Below, in pieces: positions 60,256 to 64,000 of a stretch of 64,000 bases of DNA (its first letter is position 1; each line of letters begins with the position of its first letter). The notes below the pieces were generated by a model, which searched no databases, was not told where the DNA came from, and was given only the letters and a program-made list of their open reading frames with translations. The stretch covers positions 111,659-175,658 of the forward strand of contig NZ_JAJMLZ010000009.1 in assembly GCF_022227765.1 (NCBI RefSeq), given 5' to 3'. This DNA comes from Ectothiorhodospira shaposhnikovii. GTDB taxonomy: Bacteria; Pseudomonadota; Gammaproteobacteria; Ectothiorhodospirales; Ectothiorhodospiraceae. A program made the translations under genes and the position numbers.

Positions 60256-63200
60256 GCCCCCTCCCAACGGGCCTCGCTCTCCAGCAACCGGGTTTCCAGC
60301 TGCTCACGATAATTCCCCGGCGCCTGCCACAGGCCACGCTGCATGGCCTCCAGCAGACGCTCGCACATCTCGTGCAGGGCATCCGGGTTGTGCCGTTCCA
60401 GAAAGGCCCGGTTATGAGGGTCGTTGATCAAGGCATCCGTCACCCGGGCATACTGATCATCCCGCACCACCCGGGCGGTGGCGTCATAGGCAAACAGGTA
60501 ATCCACGGTGGCGGCCATCTCCGCCGCCCCCTTGTAGCCATGGCGCTGCATCGCCTGGATCCATTTGGGATTGGTGACCCGGGCCCGGATCACCCGGCTG
60601 ATCTCCTGGGCCAGGGACTGAACCCTGGGCGCCTGGGGATTGCTGTGATCCCCGAAAAAGAGCGCGGGCTGACGTCCGCTCAGATGGCGCACGGCCGCAC
60701 TCATGCCACCCTGGAACTGGTAATAGTCATCGGAATCCAGCAGATCGTGTTCCCGATTGTCCTGGTTCTGCACCACCAGATCGATCCCTGTCAGTCGTTG
60801 CCGGAAGACATCGGGCAGGGCGGCCCCCTGGTCCCGGGTGCCGTAAGCATAGCTCCCCCAGTTCACGTAGGCCTCGCTCAGATCCCCATCGTCCCGCCAT
60901 TGCCGGCTCTCCATCAGTCCTTGCAGCCCGGCACCGTAAGCACCGGGCCGGGCGCCGAAGATGCGCAGTCCCGCCCGTCGGCGAGCCGTATCCGGGTCCA
61001 GCCCCCGCGCCACACCCGCCCGGGTCTCCCGCAGGATACGGGCGCGGATGGGATTGACGGCCTCCGGTTCGTCCAGCCCGGCCACCGCCTGTACCGCGGC
61101 ATCGAACAGGCGGATGACATTGGTGAAGGCATCGCGAAAGAACCCGGAGATGCGTAGGGTCACGTCGATGCGGGGGCGGTCCAGGGCGGACATGGGCAGG
61201 ATCTCGAAATCCGTCACCCGGTGACTGCCCGCCGCCCAGCGGGGGCGCACGCCGATCAGGGCCATGGCCTGGGCGATGTCATCGCCGCCGGTGCGCATGG
61301 TGGCCGTGCCCCAGACCGACAGACCGACGGCCCGGGGATAGTCTCCCTCCTCCTGCAGATAACGCTCCACCAGCAGATTGGCGGATTTCAGGCCCAGCAT
61401 CCAGCTGGTGGGGGTGGGCACGGCGCGAACGTCCACGGAATAGAAGTTGCGTCCGGTGGGCAGGACGTCGGGGCGCCCCCGACTGGGGGCGCCACTGGGC
61501 CCCGGAGGCACGAAACGCCCCGCCAATCCCCGGGTGAGCTGCAACAACTCCTGGGGACCGCAGGCCTCCAGGGCCGGCCGCAGACGCTGATGGATGCGTT
61601 CCAGTACCTGGCGGGTGGCAGACCAACCACCTTCGTCCACGGGTAGCCCCTGGCTCAGGATCCGCAGGGCCAGGCACTCCAGGCGTTCCCGGGTATCCCC
61701 CTGATGCCGCCAGGGGGTATCACTGATTCCGGCCAGTAACGGCGGACGAAGGCCCTGCCAGGGCGCCTCCCAGGGGGCGTCCAGAGGATCGAAACCCTCC
61801 CCCAAAAGATCCCGGGACAAGGCCCGGATCAGGCTGTCGTTGCCCCCCCTGCCATCACCGGAGGGGTAGCGGGCCAGGGCCAGCAGCGTATCCACCGCCT
61901 GGCGTCCCATCGGGGAGCGACCAAACACGTGCAGGCCATCCCGGATCTGGCTTTCCTTGAGTTCACACAGATAGGCATCGGTACGGTTCAGCAGGCGCTG
62001 TTCGTCCGTTTCGCAGCGGGGCGCCTCCAGCCCCAGATCCTGGTGCAGGTTCTGAGCCAGGATCATCTCCAGAATCCGCCGCCGCAGCACGCCGGCCCGT
62101 TGCCGGTCCAGCATCAGCGCCTCGTAATACTCGTCCACCAGCCGCTCCAGATCCCGGGTGGGGCCGTAGTTTTCCGCCCGTGTCAGGGGCGGCATCAGAT
62201 GATCAATGATCACCGCCTGGGCGCGGCGCTTGGCCTGGGTGCCTTCCCCCGGGTCGTTGACGATGAAGGGATAGAGATGGGGCATGGGCCCCAGGATCAG
62301 GTCCGGCCAGCAGGTCCGGCTCAGGGCCACACTCTTGCCCGGCAACCACTCCAGGTTGCCGTGTTTGCCCACATGCACCACGGCATCGCAGTCGAAACGT
62401 CGGCGCAGCCAGGCATGAAAGGCCAGGTAATAGTGAGGTGGCACCAGATCCGGATCATGGTAGTTGGCCATCATGTCCAGGTGATATCCCCTGGGAGGCT
62501 GAATGCCGATGAAGACGTGGCCACAGCGCAGCCCGGCGATCATGAACCGCCCCCGGCGCACCATGGGGTCCTGATCCGGTGTCCCCCAGCGGGACAGGAC
62601 CGCCGACCGGCAGACCTCGGGAAGATCCTGGAAGAAGGCCTCGTAATCCGGCATGGACAGGCTTTGCCAGGCGGTGCGCACGGGCCAGCGGTCCGGGTCG
62701 TTGGTGATGCCCCGGCGCAGCAGCGCCATCAGGGCATCGCCGTTGTCAGGGATGGGTCCGAGGCGGTAACCCTCCTGCCGCAGCCGTTCCAGAATGACGA
62801 TGACGGACTGGGGCGTATCCAGTCCCACGCCGTTGCCCAGACGCCCTTCCCGGGTGGGATAGTTGGCCAGGATGAGCGCCAGCCGCTTGTCGCCATTGTC
62901 CAGGGTCCGCAGGCGGCACCAGCGTCGGGCCAGCTCGGCCACAAAGCGGATGCGCTCGGGCTGGGGCTGATAGTGAACCACATCGCTCTGGGTATGGGGG
63001 CAACGATGCTGAAGTCCCTTGAAACTGACCGCCCGGGAAATGATATGGCCGTCCATCTCCGGCAATGCCACCTGCATAGCGATATCCCGGGGCTGCAGCC
63101 CGTGAGGATCAGACTCCCAGGCCGCCTCATTGCCGCCGGACAGCAGTATCTGCACCACCGGGACATCGTCCAGCAACGGCGTATCCGCGACCGATTCCAC

Positions 63201-64000
63201 CCCGCCCCGGGCAAAGGCGGTGCTGTTGAGCACCAGGCTCACGGCCTGCTCCCGGCACAGTCGGCGCACGGTGTCCAGGCACAGGGGGTCCTTGAGGGAA
63301 ATCAGGGCCAGAGGCAGGGGATTGAGACCACACTCCAGCAGACTCCCGCACAGGGCGTCGAACACCTGGATATTGCCCGCCTGCAAATGGGCGCGATAAA
63401 ACAGCAGGGCCACCCGGGGGGCGCCGGGAATCCAGCGGGCCTCCCAGGCCGCCACCGTGCCCACATCCAGTTCCGGGTGGAAGATCCCGATGGCGGGCAG
63501 AGGCCGGGGCGGCGGCACCGACAGGGGCAACTGAAAGAAGGTGGCGCCCAGGTAGCGGTAAAAGGCCCGGATATTGGCCCCGCCCCCTTCCCGCAGATAG
63601 CGCCACAGGGTCCGACAGATCTCCGGGGCCACCGTACTGCCCGCCAGCAGGCGGGGATCCTCCACATGATCGCCGGAGAACATGGCCAGGGCGATGCCGC
63701 GTCGGCGGCACAGGGCCTGCACCTGCTCGGTGCCGTAGGGCCAGTAGGACTCCCCACCCAGGTGATCAATGATGATCAGGCGCGCCCGTTCCAGCACACT
63801 TTCCATGTAGAGATCCACGGAAGCCGGCTGGCGCAGGTGCAGCAGATTGGCCAGACGCAAGGTCGGATAACCAATCAGGCCGCCCCCCGGTGCCTGGGGA
63901 TTGCCGGGATAATGGGCGGCCAGCAGGGCCAGGGTGGTATCCGCCGCGCTGAGGATGACGATCTCCGCCGGGGACTGATCCAGCCGGATGGTGACCGTAT
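60252..64000 (-). CDS. cobN: Cobaltochelatase large subunit CobN (5' end outside the window)
   Basis: At least 1249 residues of the CobN/ChlH family, which inserts cobalt into hydrogenobyrinate a,c-diamide. The open frame continues to base 64000 without a stop (it reads DQSPAEIVILSAADTTLALL near the edge), so the start is to the right. Characteristic segments include VVHVGKHGNLEWLPGKSVAL, NYPTREGRLGNGVGLDTPQS and QNQDNREHDLLDSDDYYQFQ, the last typical of CobN. The apparent start at 63860 is a TTG codon inside the gene. It overlaps the ChlI-like gene by four bases. Confidence 0.95.
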   Translation of the reverse strand, partial: TVTIRLDQSPAEIVILSAADTTLALLAAHYPGNPQAPGGGLIGYPTLRLANLLHLRQPASVDLYMESVLERARLIIIDHLGGESYWPYGTEQVQALCRRRGIALAMFSGDHVEDPRLLAGSTVAPEICRTLWRYLREGGGANIRAFYRYLGATFFQLPLSVPPPRPLPAIGIFHPELDVGTVAAWEARWIPGAPRVALLFYRAHLQAGNIQVFDALCGSLLECGLNPLPLALISLKDPLCLDTVRRLCREQAVSLVLNSTAFARGGVESVADTPLLDDVPVVQILLSGGNEAAWESDPHGLQPRDIAMQVALPEMDGHIISRAVSFKGLQHRCPHTQSDVVHYQPQPERIRFVAELARRWCRLRTLDNGDKRLALILANYPTREGRLGNGVGLDTPQSVIVILERLRQEGYRLGPIPDNGDALMALLRRGITNDPDRWPVRTAWQSLSMPDYEAFFQDLPEVCRSAVLSRWGTPDQDPMVRRGRFMIAGLRCGHVFIGIQPPRGYHLDMMANYHDPDLVPPHYYLAFHAWLRRRFDCDAVVHVGKHGNLEWLPGKSVALSRTCWPDLILGPMPHLYPFIVNDPGEGTQAKRRAQAVIIDHLMPPLTRAENYGPTRDLERLVDEYYEALMLDRQRAGVLRRRILEMILAQNLHQDLGLEAPRCETDEQRLLNRTDAYLCELKESQIRDGLHVFGRSPMGRQAVDTLLALARYPSGDGRGGNDSLIRALSRDLLGEGFDPLDAPWEAPWQGLRPPLLAGISDTPWRHQGDTRERLECLALRILSQGLPVDEGGWSATRQVLERIHQRLRPALEACGPQELLQLTRGLAGRFVPPGPSGAPSRGRPDVLPTGRNFYSVDVRAVPTPTSWMLGLKSANLLVERYLQEEGDYPRAVGLSVWGTATMRTGGDDIAQAMALIGVRPRWAAGSHRVTDFEILPMSALDRPRIDVTLRISGFFRDAFTNVIRLFDAAVQAVAGLDEPEAVNPIRARILRETRAGVARGLDPDTARRRAGLRIFGARPGAYGAGLQGLMESRQWRDDGDLSEAYVNWGSYAYGTRDQGAALPDVFRQRLTGIDLVVQNQDNREHDLLDSDDYYQFQGGMSAAVRHLSGRQPALFFGDHSNPQAPRVQSLAQEISRVIRARVTNPKWIQAMQRHGYKGAAEMAATVDYLFAYDATARVVRDDQYARVTDALINDPHNRAFLERHNPDALHEMCERLLEAMQRGLWQAPGNYREQLETRLLESEARWEGA

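Noticed and set aside
1..64000. CRISPR arrays, tRNA/rRNA genes, insertion sequences, prophage genes
   Set aside because: None recognised: no regularly spaced direct repeats, no transposase or integrase frame, and no cloverleaf-like sequence was noticed by eye; a tRNAscan or CRISPR search would be decisive.

Overview
The window (GC-rich, dense, mostly Shine-Dalgarno-led genes) looks like a chromosomal segment of a gammaproteobacterium. The gene set (fused Mrp Na+/H+ antiporter, GltBD, AcnD/PrpF, CobN with a ChlI/VWA pair, HutW/HmuTUV heme locus, class III ribonucleotide reductase) would fit a facultatively or strictly anaerobic, salt- or alkali-tolerant member of the Ectothiorhodospiraceae/Thioalkalivibrio type. 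That placement is an inference from gene content; no rRNA or tRNA gene was recognised to confirm it.

Region 1 (1-18.2 kb) is a defence-rich segment with housekeeping genes inside it. At the left edge, on the minus strand, are a BrnT-type toxin with the first codons of its partner and a 1380-residue NERD/double-kinase protein of PglW type (possibly the first gene of a BREX type 2 locus that continues left of the window). Then come DUF3581, a VTT membrane protein and a Tat-exported M48 lipoprotein protease (minus), followed by an alpha/beta hydrolase and two GTPases (plus). At 11.2-18.2 kb lies a complete type I Wadjet plasmid-defence operon (jetA-jetB-jetC-jetD). It is preceded by a DUF1778 antitoxin and an N-terminal remnant of a GNAT toxin; start and stop codons overlap all the way into jetA.

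Region 2 (18.3-40.7 kb) is mostly metabolism and signalling: a soluble chemoreceptor-tip/Cache protein, gltB-gltD, a REP-like inverted repeat with a short tandem repeat, the Mrp antiporter operon (A/B fused, C, D, E, F, G; minus strand), a secreted DsrE protein, a PAS hybrid histidine kinase convergent with a PAS-GGDEF protein, and acnD-prpF of the 2-methylcitrate pathway.

Region 3 (40.7-55.5 kb) is an iron/heme and anaerobiosis block. Fur-box-like sites precede or lie within a secreted S9 peptidase, a small c-type cytochrome, hutX, a ChuY-like reductase, a TonB-dependent heme receptor, hmuTUV and hutW (anaerobic heme degradation). These are followed by an HDOD protein and a class III ribonucleotide reductase whose glycyl-radical segment is encoded by a separate small gene, with two NrdR-box-like sites upstream.

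Region 4 (55.6-64 kb) holds a membrane diguanylate cyclase, a cobalamin riboswitch upstream of a CbiM-like cobalt transport component, and, convergent to it, a cobaltochelatase operon (cobN partial, ChlI-like AAA+, VWA subunit). No CRISPR array, insertion sequence or prophage was seen.
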